Below, in pieces: positions 8,809 to 17,856 of a DNA stretch of 41,527 nucleotides. A model generated the notes under the pieces. That model did not search any database, had not been told where the DNA came from, and was given only the letters and a program-made list of their open reading frames with translations. Origin of the DNA: an uncultured Clostridia bacterium. Lineage in GTDB: Bacteria > Bacillota > Clostridia > UBA1381. The stretch spans positions 1 through 41,527 of the forward strand of contig CALXRY010000198.1 in assembly GCA_944390955.1 (NCBI GenBank), read 5' to 3'. Each line of letters opens with the position of its first letter. Position 1 is the first letter of the stretch. Made by a program: the position numbers and the translations under genes.

Positions 8809-9452
8809 CAGCTGTTTTTGCGGTCGTAAAACGCCTGATGGCAAGCAATAGGATCAGTTTCATTATTACGGCTCTTGTGGTGGTTTGCGCCACATCTTCC
8901 GGCGATGTTGTTTTAAGTAACGGAAATTATACTTGGCTGCTTGCTGTCCTGACCCCTTTCTTTTTTGTGTTTTATGATTTCACAAAACTGATGCATTTGG
9001 GAACGAGCAAAAAGGATTACTTTTTCGGCTGTCTGATCGGCTACGGCTTTTTGGCGTTCTGCATTTCTTTTGTTAATACAGTAATACATCTGTTGATTGA
9101 GCCTGTATATTCGGCTCAAACGGTTATCAATATGATGGACGTATGCAAATGGACCGAAAACGGGATCATTGCTGCCGGACTGCAGCAAATGTTCTTTTTG
9201 CTGCTTGTTATGGTTTTTCTGCACGTGCTGTTATCTATGCAGGCACATTGGTACGGGTGGCTGACCGACGCGGTAATAGTTGCGGTTATTTGTATTTTTA
9301 CACCGATCGAGCCGATGCGGACTGTCTTGAGCGGATTTTTCCGAATCATCATGATCAACGGCAATGCAGGACTGCACATTTGCATATGCTTGCTGCTAAG
9401 TGCCGCGTTATCTCTCGGAGGGATCGCGGTATTAAAAAGAAAAACTTTATAA
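8805..9452 (+). CDS. ABC transporter membrane subunit
   Basis: This 215-residue protein has about six hydrophobic segments: near residues 15-30, 40-60, 75-95, 115-135, 147-170 and 185-205. It has no soluble domain. It partners the ATPase encoded immediately upstream, with which it shares a 4-base overlap. Size and topology fit small ABC-2-type or YtrC/BcrB-like permease subunits, though no strict family motif is visible. Substrate is not known. Small permeases like this often handle bacitracin-, lantibiotic- or surfactin-like compounds in Bacillota, so a cell-envelope stress role is the favoured guess. Confidence 0.75.
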   Translation: MTAVFAVVKRLMASNRISFIITALVVVCATSSGDVVLSNGNYTWLLAVLTPFFFVFYDFTKLMHLGTSKKDYFFGCLIGYGFLAFCISFVNTVIHLLIEPVYSAQTVINMMDVCKWTENGIIAAGLQQMFFLLLVMVFLHVLLSMQAHWYGWLTDAVIVAVICIFTPIEPMRTVLSGFFRIIMINGNAGLHICICLLLSAALSLGGIAVLKRKTL

Positions 9453-9462
9453 GGAAATCAAA

Positions 9463-10137
9463 ATGAATAGAGGGATTATAATGAAAAAAATAATTTTAAT
9501 TGCATTGTGTGTTATCTTGAACATCTTCATTTTGGCGGGCTGCTCAGACAGCGGCGAACCATTTGAGGAAAAAAGCTACACCGCAGATACGCAGATCAAT
9601 GAAATTAATCTTGATGTGCAGGATAGGGAAATTGAAGTATCGATATCACGTGACAATCGGATTCGCATTGATTATTTTGAGAACAGCAAAGAAGCGTACG
9701 ATATTTCAGTTTCGGATGAAAATATATTAACGATGACAAGCAAAAGCAACAAGGATTGGACGGATTATATCGGAGGAAAGCCTTCTGCCGAAAACCGGAA
9801 GATATTTTTGCAGATACCGGATGCACTTTTGGACAATATTACATTATCTACAACGAACGAAAATATATTGCTTCCGGCATTGACGGTAACGTGGAGTATA
9901 AGTGTTTCAGCTAACGGAGGGGATATTGCCTTTGAAAGTCTAAATGCAGACACAATTGATTTAGCTGTCAAGAATGGAGATATTTCCGGTACGATCGCAG
10001 GTTCCTACGATGATTTTTCCGTTCATTCGGAGATTAAAAAGGGCGAAAGTAATTTGCCGGACAGCAAAGACGGCGGCGAAAAATTGCTGAATGTATCCGC
10101 CAATAACGGAGATATTGATATTGAGTTTTCAAATTAG
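9463..10137 (+). CDS. DUF4097-like lipoprotein
   Basis: The protein starts with a lipoprotein signal (IILIALCVILNIFILAGC), with the lipobox LAGC at residues 24-27 counted from the first ATG. The rest is a repetitive beta-rich fold with short N-G-D-I steps (ANGGDIAFESLNAD, KNGDISGT, NNGDIDIEFSN), as in DUF4097/DUF4098-type beta-helix proteins. Two starts are plausible: ATG 9463 behind AAGGA (7-base spacing) and ATG 9481 behind GAGGG (6-base spacing). The second gives the more usual short signal peptide. The gene is last in the ABC operon. It should sit on the outer face of the membrane; its role there is unknown. Confidence 0.75.
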   Translation: MNRGIIMKKIILIALCVILNIFILAGCSDSGEPFEEKSYTADTQINEINLDVQDREIEVSISRDNRIRIDYFENSKEAYDISVSDENILTMTSKSNKDWTDYIGGKPSAENRKIFLQIPDALLDNITLSTTNENILLPALTVTWSISVSANGGDIAFESLNADTIDLAVKNGDISGTIAGSYDDFSVHSEIKKGESNLPDSKDGGEKLLNVSANNGDIDIEFSN

Positions 10138-10397
10138 CAATTTGGATCGGTGTCTTTTGGATAGTGGCGTCATATTAAGGATTGCATGGAGCTGTTCGAT
10201 TTTAGATACAGAACGGATGAAACGCACCCGACGGTGTATATGCGCCGAGCAAGAAGGCGCGGACAGACCGAAGCTTTGGCTTTTGCGAAGCAAAGTACTG
10301 AACGGCGTACGTCGAGAGAACCGTTATGTCCACAGCATGCGGCGGTCTGCGCTAAAATCGACAGCTCCTGCATTTTTAATATTGGAAAGAAGCTCAC
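10138..10397. other. 260-bp gap between convergent genes, no supported gene
   Basis: The stretch lies between the lipoprotein gene and capG, which point toward each other. Short open frames exist on both strands but none has a ribosome site, a recognisable domain or a sensible start. It has patchy, GC-richer codon-like composition, for example around 10210-10330, unlike a simple spacer, so it may hold the remains of a gene. I see no hairpin with a T-run, so the terminators for the two operons are not evident. Confidence 0.4.
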
Positions 10398-11543
10398 TCA
10401 GCTATCCTTTCTCCATACCATTTTATTCACAACTCCGGTATAGCTTTGGATAATCTTGACCACCTTAGTTGATACGTTTTCATCTATGTAATTCGGCACG
10501 GGGACGCCAAGATCGCCGTTTTTATTCATCTCAACCGCAACGTCTACGGCTTGCAGCACCTGCTCAGTCGTTATTCCGGCAAGGATAAAATTACCCTTGT
10601 CAAGAGCTTCCGGACGCTCTGTGCTTGTGCGTATGCACACAGCCGGTATCGGATTGCCGATCGATAAAAAGAAGCTGCTTTCTTCAGGTAGTGTTCCGCT
10701 GTCGGATACTACCGCAAACGCGTTCATCTGCAGATTATTGTAGTCATGAAATCCGAGAGGACGATGCTGTATCACGCGCTTATCAAATTTGAAATTTCGC
10801 TGCTCGATGAATTTTCTGCTCCTTGGATGACATGAATACAATATCGGCATATCATATTTTTCTGCCATCGCGTTTACGGCGTTCATCAGGTTGAAGAAAT
10901 TCTTTTCAGTGTCGATATTCTCTTCCCTGTGAGCCGAAAGCAGAATATATTTGCCTTTCTCAAGACCCAGTCTTTCAAGGACGTTGCTTGCTTTTATCTG
11001 CTCAAGGTTGCTGTGAAGCACCTCAGCCATCGGTGAGCCCACAACATAGGTACGCTCCTTTGCCACGCCCGAGGCATTCAGATACCGCCTTGCGTGCTCG
11101 CTGTAGCACATATTCACGTCAGAGATTATATCAACGATTCGCCTGTTGGTCTCCTCGGGCAGGCACTCATCAAAGCAGCGGTTTCCGGCCTCCATATGGA
11201 ATATCGGGATATGCAGACGCTTTGCGCCGATCACGGAAAGACATGAATTAGTGTCCCCAAGCACAAATACCGCATCCGGCTTTTCCTTTACCATCAGCTG
11301 ATATGATTTTGCGATTATATTTCCCATCGTTTCACCAAGATCGGCTCCTACACTGTCAAGATAATGGTTGGGAGCTCTTAATCCCAGATCATCAAAAAAT
11401 ACCTGATTGAGCTCATAATCATAATTCTGTCCCGTATGTACAAGTATCTGATCAAAATATTTATCGCACGCTTTTATACATGCGCTCAATCTGATTATTT
11501 CAGGTCTTGTTCCGATTATAGTCATTAGCTTCAGCTTTGCCAT
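10398..11543 (-). CDS. capG: UDP-N-acetylglucosamine 2-epimerase family, CapG-like
   Basis: The 381-residue enzyme has the non-hydrolysing UDP-GlcNAc 2-epimerase fold. Visible motifs are GTRPEIIRL at residues 12-20, HTGQNYD, LGDTNS, FHMEAGNRCFDECLPEETNR, SAHREENID and SDSGTLPEE. In the CapE-CapF-CapG route this enzyme performs the last step, epimerising UDP-2-acetamido-2,6-dideoxy-beta-L-talose at C2 to give UDP-N-acetyl-L-fucosamine. The partners capE and capF are in the same operon, which favours this role over ManNAc synthesis. It is the last gene, 18 bases after capF, with AAGGGG before its start. Length matches the family. The short gap and shared strand fit co-transcription. Confidence 0.85.
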   Translation of the reverse strand: MAKLKLMTIIGTRPEIIRLSACIKACDKYFDQILVHTGQNYDYELNQVFFDDLGLRAPNHYLDSVGADLGETMGNIIAKSYQLMVKEKPDAVFVLGDTNSCLSVIGAKRLHIPIFHMEAGNRCFDECLPEETNRRIVDIISDVNMCYSEHARRYLNASGVAKERTYVVGSPMAEVLHSNLEQIKASNVLERLGLEKGKYILLSAHREENIDTEKNFFNLMNAVNAMAEKYDMPILYSCHPRSRKFIEQRNFKFDKRVIQHRPLGFHDYNNLQMNAFAVVSDSGTLPEESSFFLSIGNPIPAVCIRTSTERPEALDKGNFILAGITTEQVLQAVDVAVEMNKNGDLGVPVPNYIDENVSTKVVKIIQSYTGVVNKMVWRKDS

Positions 11544-11561
11544 TTTAGTGTCCCCTTTACT

Positions 11562-12707
11562 TTAAACTTCTTCATGATATGTATCCGGATGTTTTGGATC
11601 GAAGCACTCATTGCACCACATGAACGTGACAAGCTCCTCGGTGTCCGAAAGGTTCATAATGTTATGCGTATAGCCCGGGATCATATCAACAACTGCCATA
11701 TCGTCGCCGTTTACTTCAAAGCTGTGGATTTCAGTATCACCGATTCTGCGCAGTTGGATAAGTCCATGGCCCTTTACCACAACGAATTTTTCGTTCTTTG
11801 TATTGTGCCAGTGCTGACCCTTGGTAATGCCCGGCTTTAAGATATTTACGCTGAACTGCCCCGCATTCGTTGTACGCAGTATCTCCGTAAAGCTCCCGCG
11901 GTCATCCTTATTCATTTTAAGCTTATATGAAAAATCCTTCGGGTCAAGATATGAAAGATAGGTCGAATAAAGTTTTTTTGAAAATCCGTTCATGTCGGGA
12001 ATGATTTTAGTGTCCCTGCTGTTTTTGAATCCATACAGCATATCCGCAATTTCGCCAAGCGTTATTTTATGCTCTGCGGCAACTTTGCAGTATTTAGTAT
12101 TCTCTTCTCTGTTTTCGTGCCCCTCAAGTGCGTTGAGCAGTTCGGAGATAACGTCGTCTATATAGATAAGCGTCATCATATGGCTGCGGTCGTTCACCGT
12201 AATAGGGAGATCATGAGCGATGTTATAACAAAATGTTGCGACTGCGCTGTTGTAATTTGGGCGGCACCATTTTCCGAAAACGTTCGGAAAGCGATAGACG
12301 AAAGTTTTCACGCCGTTTTCTTTGCCGTATTGAAAGATAAGCTCCTCCCCGGCTTTTTTTGATCTTCCATAGGGGTTGTCGAGTGACGCTTGTATTGATG
12401 ATGTTATCAATACAGGTGCTTTGCTGTTATGTTTTTTCAGCGTATCGAGGAGAGTGGATGTAAAACCGAAATTGCCCTCCATGAACTCTTTTTCGTTCTT
12501 CGGGCGGTTCACTCCCGCAAGGTGATATATAAAGTCTGCGTTTTTGCAGAAATTATCAAGCGCCTGCGGATCGGTGTCGATGTCGTATTCATATATATCG
12601 CCAACGGCAGTGGTGCGCGACCTGTCCTTGCCGTCACGAATGTTTTTCAGCGCTTCCGCAAGATTGCGTCCCACAAAGCCCTTTGCCCCGGTGATCAGTA
12701 TGTTCAT
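11562..12707 (-). CDS. capF: CapF-like UDP-sugar reductase with C-terminal cupin
   Basis: This 381-residue bifunctional protein has an N-terminal extended SDR domain, with G-A-K-G-F-V-G near residues 7-13 and catalytic Y113-x-x-x-K117. From about residue 265 a cupin domain follows, with GQHWHNTKNEKFVVVKG holding metal-ligand histidines. This two-domain layout is distinctive for CapF (WbjC/FnlB type). CapF converts the CapE product to UDP-2-acetamido-2,6-dideoxy-beta-L-talose, with the cupin doing epimerisation and the SDR doing NADPH reduction. It sits between the flippase and capG genes. Together with capE and capG it completes the UDP-L-FucNAc route in one operon. Confidence 0.9.
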   Translation of the reverse strand: MNILITGAKGFVGRNLAEALKNIRDGKDRSRTTAVGDIYEYDIDTDPQALDNFCKNADFIYHLAGVNRPKNEKEFMEGNFGFTSTLLDTLKKHNSKAPVLITSSIQASLDNPYGRSKKAGEELIFQYGKENGVKTFVYRFPNVFGKWCRPNYNSAVATFCYNIAHDLPITVNDRSHMMTLIYIDDVISELLNALEGHENREENTKYCKVAAEHKITLGEIADMLYGFKNSRDTKIIPDMNGFSKKLYSTYLSYLDPKDFSYKLKMNKDDRGSFTEILRTTNAGQFSVNILKPGITKGQHWHNTKNEKFVVVKGHGLIQLRRIGDTEIHSFEVNGDDMAVVDMIPGYTHNIMNLSDTEELVTFMWCNECFDPKHPDTYHEEV

Positions 12708-12743
12708 TTATGTACCCCCGCTAATTTATCGATATTTTTACGA

Positions 12744-14258
12744 TTATCTTTTGATGAATTTATTTATTGTGTTTTTCAGCATATCTTTTTCCATGCGATT
12801 CATTCCTATGATCAGCATATCTATCCAATACACAACGGTATATATGATGATCGCAGCAGCTAGTGTGAGAAGTCCTTTTCCGCCAAGAAGCTGGTTTATA
12901 AGCAAGGCCGCCGCAGCGGCGACTATGATACTCGGCAAAATCAAAATTATGCGTTTCCAGAAGAACATCATGTCCAGACTGCACACCTTTTTATAATAAA
13001 TGTTTATAAAAATCACATTTATAGTCAAAGATATGGCCGTTCCCATCGCAGCTCCCACCTCGTCAAATATGTTTATCAAAGGGATGCTTATAAAGAAGTT
13101 TGTTATTGCCATGGCAAGCTGCCAAACTGCCGCTGCTTTATGTTTGTTCATTGCTCTTCTTATTTCAATACCGACATTCTGTATTAAAAGAGGTGTTTGT
13201 GGTATCATTAAGAATAATCCGACATAATATGAGCTGTCATATCCGTCGCCTGCCCAGAAGCGTATAAATTCTCTTCCGAACACAATGAACATTATCAGCA
13301 CAAACATGAGTATCATAAATTGAATTCGACCTACATTTGCAAGCAGCCCAGTAAGTCTATCTGTACCGTTATCCTCTGCAACCATCATATTTACTCTCGG
13401 TATGAATACGGCCGAAACGGCGGAAGACAGCGCAATATACATACCATTTAAAAGACTTGCTACGCCGTATTTTGCAACGGCCTCCGTTCCTGACATCCTT
13501 CCCAGCAGAAATTTATCCACGCTCCAATTCAGCTGGTCGGCTATCAAATGTAAGAAAATAAAAAAAGTAAATACCCATAATTCCTTCAGAAGTCCAAAAT
13601 TCAGATTTCTAAAAGAAAAATTCATTTTTAATTTTTTAAGGCAGAATCCGATATTGGTTACCAGTGCAAATACAGTCAAAAACGAAGTGACCGCAACCAT
13701 TCCTACAGAGCCGAATCCGAGCAAAAGAAGCGGCAGTGTTAAAAACGGATTAAACAGTGTTCTTAAAAGCTCGACCATTCGCTGAAAGAAAAATCGTTCA
13801 TGCGCTGTGATGTTGCTTGAAAATACACTGTTTATAAAGGTCAAGGACATATTTACTACCATCATTGCCAATAATATTTTTGCTCTTGACAGCTCAGCCG
13901 CGGACAATCCCGAACCAAATACTTTATCGGCATTCAAGGTCAATGCCGCTCCGCATACAAGGCACAGAACCGCAATAAGGAGGAATATCAAAAAAAACAT
14001 CCCGTTCAGGCGCGCAATGCCATTATTGTCGTTTTTTACTTTGTATTGGGCATAAAATCTCATATATCCTGATCCAAAGCCCATGCTGAGAAGCCCGAGA
14101 TACGAAACGACGGACTGGACAAGCTGATATAATCCGTACTCGCTCTGCCCAAGCAGCCGTAGCATGATCGGAGTATATATCAAGCCTGACAGAATATGAA
14201 TTCCCTGAGTGATATAAGACAGTACAGCGCCTGCTTTTAATTGATTGATGCCGTTCAT
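12744..14258 (-). CDS. wzx: Wzx-type polysaccharide flippase
   Basis: The 504-residue integral membrane protein begins INQLKAGAVLSYITQGIHILSGLIYTPIMLRLLG, the usual opening of PST/MVF-type flippases. It has about twelve to fourteen hydrophobic helices spread along its length. It should move undecaprenyl-diphosphate-linked repeat units from the cytoplasmic to the outer face of the membrane. It lies in a cluster with a Wzy-like polymerase, a priming transferase and several glycosyltransferases, so a Wzx/Wzy-dependent pathway is indicated. AGGTGA precedes the start. The upstream neighbour, the pyruvyl transferase gene, is only 8 bases away. No chain-length regulator accompanies it in the window. 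Confidence 0.9.
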   Translation of the reverse strand: MNGINQLKAGAVLSYITQGIHILSGLIYTPIMLRLLGQSEYGLYQLVQSVVSYLGLLSMGFGSGYMRFYAQYKVKNDNNGIARLNGMFFLIFLLIAVLCLVCGAALTLNADKVFGSGLSAAELSRAKILLAMMVVNMSLTFINSVFSSNITAHERFFFQRMVELLRTLFNPFLTLPLLLLGFGSVGMVAVTSFLTVFALVTNIGFCLKKLKMNFSFRNLNFGLLKELWVFTFFIFLHLIADQLNWSVDKFLLGRMSGTEAVAKYGVASLLNGMYIALSSAVSAVFIPRVNMMVAEDNGTDRLTGLLANVGRIQFMILMFVLIMFIVFGREFIRFWAGDGYDSSYYVGLFLMIPQTPLLIQNVGIEIRRAMNKHKAAAVWQLAMAITNFFISIPLINIFDEVGAAMGTAISLTINVIFINIYYKKVCSLDMMFFWKRIILILPSIIVAAAAALLINQLLGGKGLLTLAAAIIIYTVVYWIDMLIIGMNRMEKDMLKNTINKFIKR

Positions 14259-14266
14259 TTCTTCAC

Positions 14267-15421
14267 CTATCCTATTGATTGGTTGATAAAGCTTATAGAT
14301 TCCTCTTTTTTTGCATAAAGTATCTTATCTATTTTGTCATAATCCCATTGATAATCGGTTATTGATCCGACTGTGCTTATGTCGACCATTTTATCCTGCT
14401 GCCCTATCAGCTGCAGATAATCCTGCATTCTGAAGTTCAGCTCTGTTGTGTTTATCCGCGAAATCACAAAGAATTTTTTCTTAAAAACAGTCGATAAAAC
14501 GGCACCGTGAAAACTATCTGTTATAACACATTCCGCGTGATGCAGCAGCCATAGCCATTCTTCCGGAGAACAATTCTCCAACCGCAGATCAGCCGCCGTT
14601 ATACTCCCGTCATAGCTTAAATATATAAACGGAACAAATACCGACACAAGACCGTTTCTTTTGCAGAATACATTTATCTGTTCCCAGCTTTCCCACGAAT
14701 CCTCCAAGAGATATACGAATGCATATCTGCAGTTTTCTCCGCCAACGCTTTCTATCTGTTTTGGCTTTTTCTCTATACCTGACCAATCGCTTTCGGATAA
14801 GAGCAGGGTAGGGTCCAAAACATGTTTTGCACGGTCAAAACCGATCTGGTGCAGTAAATCTACAGACTGTGCTTCACGGACACTTACAGCCGAAAAGCTG
14901 CTCAGGTATTTTTTTACGTATCTTTTGTTTTCTTTTGGGATATAGTTGCAGCCGAATGAGGCCGCATACGCTATCTTTTTTGATTTCACGGCATTGGTAA
15001 AATCAAGAAACGTAACGCGGTTTATGATATTGTGGCTCTGCCTCCAAACAATATCAGATCCAACGATAAGAATATCGTAATCCGAATGTTTCAGATCATA
15101 GAAATTATAGGTCTTATCCGAAAGGGCGATATTGCTGTCTGCAAAGGATGTAAACACCTTGGCAAGCTCTTGTCTTAATTCTTTGGCTTTTTCATGGATC
15201 ATGGGCTGCCTGTACCCGCTGATCTTTTTGCGTATTTTCTTTTTTACCGCACCTGTATATGAGGTGATTCTCAGACACGATATCTCATTTTTCCATAGTA
15301 TGGTCTCTATGTCCGCATTGGGGTATTTATCTCTTAAATAATGGTTCAGCGCATATGCCTGAAGAATGTTTCCGTAATTGACAGCGTTTCTGCTGTACAT
15401 GTTGATTATTCCTATTTTCAT
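14267..15421 (-). CDS. Polysaccharide pyruvyl transferase family protein
   Basis: This 384-residue protein opens with IGIINMYSRNAVNYGNILQAYAL, the typical start of the polysaccharide pyruvyl transferase (WcaK/CsaB-like) family. Further family blocks are DYDILIVGSDIVWRQ near residues 114-128, SFHGAVLSTVF near 310-320 and a C-terminal helical tail. Family members add a pyruvate ketal to glycan sugars using phosphoenolpyruvate. Some homologues that sit next to F420-hydrogenase-beta-like genes, as here, have no proven activity, so the reaction is inferred. It lies 23 bases after that neighbour's stop codon and 8 bases before the flippase gene. GGAG is found upstream of the ATG. Confidence 0.85.
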   Translation of the reverse strand: MKIGIINMYSRNAVNYGNILQAYALNHYLRDKYPNADIETILWKNEISCLRITSYTGAVKKKIRKKISGYRQPMIHEKAKELRQELAKVFTSFADSNIALSDKTYNFYDLKHSDYDILIVGSDIVWRQSHNIINRVTFLDFTNAVKSKKIAYAASFGCNYIPKENKRYVKKYLSSFSAVSVREAQSVDLLHQIGFDRAKHVLDPTLLLSESDWSGIEKKPKQIESVGGENCRYAFVYLLEDSWESWEQINVFCKRNGLVSVFVPFIYLSYDGSITAADLRLENCSPEEWLWLLHHAECVITDSFHGAVLSTVFKKKFFVISRINTTELNFRMQDYLQLIGQQDKMVDISTVGSITDYQWDYDKIDKILYAKKEESISFINQSIG

Positions 15422-15444
15422 CTTTCAAACTCCAATATTCCGGT

Positions 15445-16626
15445 TTATCGTAGTTTCATAGCTCTGAGAATCCTGCCTCCGCTGCTGCGTATCTTATTAT
15501 AAACAGATTTTTTTATACTGATTTTGGCATATTTCTTGACGGCTTTGCCAAAATTCTCAGTGCATAATGAATTGAAAAAGTATTCTCGTTTCTCGGGTTT
15601 ATCAACGGATCTGTATGCCGCTTCATTGGGGCACACAGCTCTAACGGCGTCGGTTTCTACCCTTTTTGCATTTACTGAATCGAACAGACCTGCTCCCTTC
15701 TCTGAATTAATAAGCACAAGAGATGTGCCCTTGTTATCGAATAGCTCAGGTACTTGACGTTCTACTCCCCAAAAATCGGCAAGCGTTAAATCGCCTTCTC
15801 TCTTTAGTGATTTGAAATGACATTGATAACATGATCTGCGAAGGGACAGGTTTTGAAGAAATGCCCGCATAAACAGGTCCTTATCTATGGTCTTTATATA
15901 TTCGGAGCCGCCGCAAAAACTCAGCTTTATTGAAAACTTATACCATCCAGATGTTTTGTTTCTAAATTCGGGCAGGATAGTTTTATTGATTTTTGCATTC
16001 TGCTCAGCTTGTCTGTATTCAAGGTATTTTTGCCATACCGACGGCGACGGCACGCCGTGGCATATGATGTCTTGCGTTATAAGATTTTCATATTCCTTTC
16101 CCAAAAAACTTTTTAGCCCACCGATCTGGCACGGAGTGCCGGAAAATAAAACCAACCTGCCGTCCGCAAGCATGGCTTTGGCAGTCAAATATGCGTCGCC
16201 TATCCTGCTTTGTACATACTTTGAACCTCTGAGCTTATAGATATCATTGACTGAATCTATCATTATATGCTTTACATTCAAGTCATCATCAAATGCCGCG
16301 CCAAAAACAACTCCTCCGCGATTGATGATATTTTCGGCCAGCAGCGTGAATATACCGCCGGATGAACTTTTCATCCGTATATTATCATCATCATTTACTG
16401 CCGCAAAAGCCGCTAAGGTCTCATTGCCGTCATATTGCTTAAGTACCGGACAAACCGCTCTGCATTTACCGCATCCGATACACCGATCAAGATCGATTTC
16501 CGGCTGCAAAAAACCTTCCGGATCGGGCTTCATTGATATACATTGCTCAGGACATGCGCCGAAGCAGGCATGGCAGCCGGTGCATTCGCCGATATCACAT
16601 ATAAAATTATTTTTTTTCTTATTCAC
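15445..16626 (-). CDS. F420-hydrogenase/dehydrogenase beta-subunit-like iron-sulfur protein
   Basis: The 393-residue protein begins with two ferredoxin-type 4Fe-4S sites: CTGCHACFGACPEQC and then CIGCGKCRAVCPVLK. The remainder matches the coenzyme F420 hydrogenase/dehydrogenase beta subunit, with SSSGGIFTLLAE, FSGTPCQIGGLKSFL and DIICHGVPSPSVW. Such proteins are common in Clostridia and Bacteroides capsule loci next to pyruvyl transferases; their reaction is unproven and probably redox tailoring of a sugar. The chosen GTG at 16626 has GGAG at a normal distance, whereas the GTG at 16635 has none. These organisms are not known to make F420, so a flavin or ferredoxin electron partner is more likely. 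Confidence 0.85.
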   Translation of the reverse strand: MNKKKNNFICDIGECTGCHACFGACPEQCISMKPDPEGFLQPEIDLDRCIGCGKCRAVCPVLKQYDGNETLAAFAAVNDDDNIRMKSSSGGIFTLLAENIINRGGVVFGAAFDDDLNVKHIMIDSVNDIYKLRGSKYVQSRIGDAYLTAKAMLADGRLVLFSGTPCQIGGLKSFLGKEYENLITQDIICHGVPSPSVWQKYLEYRQAEQNAKINKTILPEFRNKTSGWYKFSIKLSFCGGSEYIKTIDKDLFMRAFLQNLSLRRSCYQCHFKSLKREGDLTLADFWGVERQVPELFDNKGTSLVLINSEKGAGLFDSVNAKRVETDAVRAVCPNEAAYRSVDKPEKREYFFNSLCTENFGKAVKKYAKISIKKSVYNKIRSSGGRILRAMKLR

Positions 16627-16669
16627 CGCATACACTCCGTAAAATTGTTTATGATCCCGTACCGGTCCA

Positions 16670-17848
16670 TTACAGCCCCAACCGCTCTTTAAGCTTTACG
16701 ATGCGTTCGCCTCGGGCCATATCGGCATCATTAAAATGCTCCTTCATGGTCGTCAGTCTGCTGCGTTTGAAAAGCACAACATTAAGTATCCTGTGTATCC
16801 AGCATAACGGCAGCAATGCGGGAGCCTTCCGTAAAATCTTGTATTTATCACGCATAAATTCCATCGGCAAAAAAATCGTATCGATGTAATATTTGTGCTT
16901 TTTTTTCTCCTCTTTGTTTTTATACAGCTCTTCCGATACGACCATCTGCTGTGTCCCCATAAGACCGCTGCCTATCGTATGTGCCGAAAATGCAAGGACA
17001 TCCGCATCATCGGTCTTTTTTTCATTAAACCAGTAATCTACGAGCCCAAGAACTTTATTATGGAAGGTTGTAAGATCTGCTTTCTCGAACAATTCATTGA
17101 TCAGGTCCCAGTCAAGAATATCCTTATATTCGCGCAGATATATCCAAACGTCGAGGTAGCCTCTTATTCCCATGCCGTTGTGCTTGACATGCTTTGCTAT
17201 ATGCAGTATCATAAAGATATAGAAGCTTTCTTTTGTAAACTCATAGCCGTATTTTTTTCCTTCCATCGGTATTATACTGCTCTGGAGCTCGGGGCATATC
17301 TCGATGCCCTTAAAATACGGGACCTTGGGCAGTAATTCATGATGCAGCTCGACCATTACAAAATCACCTATACGGTATGTGTCATGTATAAGCACCTCCG
17401 CATCATATTCGATGGTTTCAAAATCCAATTTATCCATAACAGCCTTAGCTTTGGCTGCATTCCCTTTTCCTATATACACATCTATGTCAGTGGAAGATCT
17501 CAGATTGGGTTCCGGATACAAATGTTTTATGACACTGCCTTTCATCGGCACATATAATATCCCGGCATCTTCAAAGCTGTCGCAGATCAGATCAAGATAA
17601 TACTGCTGCTGTACTTCCACCACAATATATTGATCGTACATCATAGTCAGCTTTTCAACTGTTTGCGGGTCTATCATGCCGAGACAGTTTTGCAGCGCAT
17701 AGTATACTAAATTTGATACATTATGATATTGAGCGAGATTAAATAAAAGCTCCCAATTTATATCATCCGGAACCGTTTCCGGCAGTTCGTTTTTTATTAC
17801 GCATTTCAACAAATAAATAATATATTTGCTGTGCTTGTCCATCGTCAT
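16670..17848 (-). CDS. Nucleotidyltransferase family protein (NTP_transf_5-like)
   Basis: This 392-residue protein resembles the uncharacterised nucleotidyltransferase family PF14907. A helical N-terminal part leads into the nucleotidyltransferase core, with VPMKGSVIKHLYPEP near 98-112 and SSTDIDVYIG near 117-126, whose D-x-D should bind metal. A conserved HHELLPKV segment and a helical C-terminal domain follow. Homologues occur often in exopolysaccharide clusters but have no established substrate. The start at 17848 has AGGAGAAC just before it and lies 8 bases after the capE stop. It could transfer a nucleotide or phosphoryl group to a glycan or lipid; this is a guess. Confidence 0.75.
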   Translation of the reverse strand: MTMDKHSKYIIYLLKCVIKNELPETVPDDINWELLFNLAQYHNVSNLVYYALQNCLGMIDPQTVEKLTMMYDQYIVVEVQQQYYLDLICDSFEDAGILYVPMKGSVIKHLYPEPNLRSSTDIDVYIGKGNAAKAKAVMDKLDFETIEYDAEVLIHDTYRIGDFVMVELHHELLPKVPYFKGIEICPELQSSIIPMEGKKYGYEFTKESFYIFMILHIAKHVKHNGMGIRGYLDVWIYLREYKDILDWDLINELFEKADLTTFHNKVLGLVDYWFNEKKTDDADVLAFSAHTIGSGLMGTQQMVVSEELYKNKEEKKKHKYYIDTIFLPMEFMRDKYKILRKAPALLPLCWIHRILNVVLFKRSRLTTMKEHFNDADMARGERIVKLKERLGL

Positions 17849-17856
17849 GTTCTCCT

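Noticed and set aside
10091-10453. Short open frames between the lipoprotein gene and capG
   Set aside because: No start signal or domain supports any of them; kept only as an unassigned gap.
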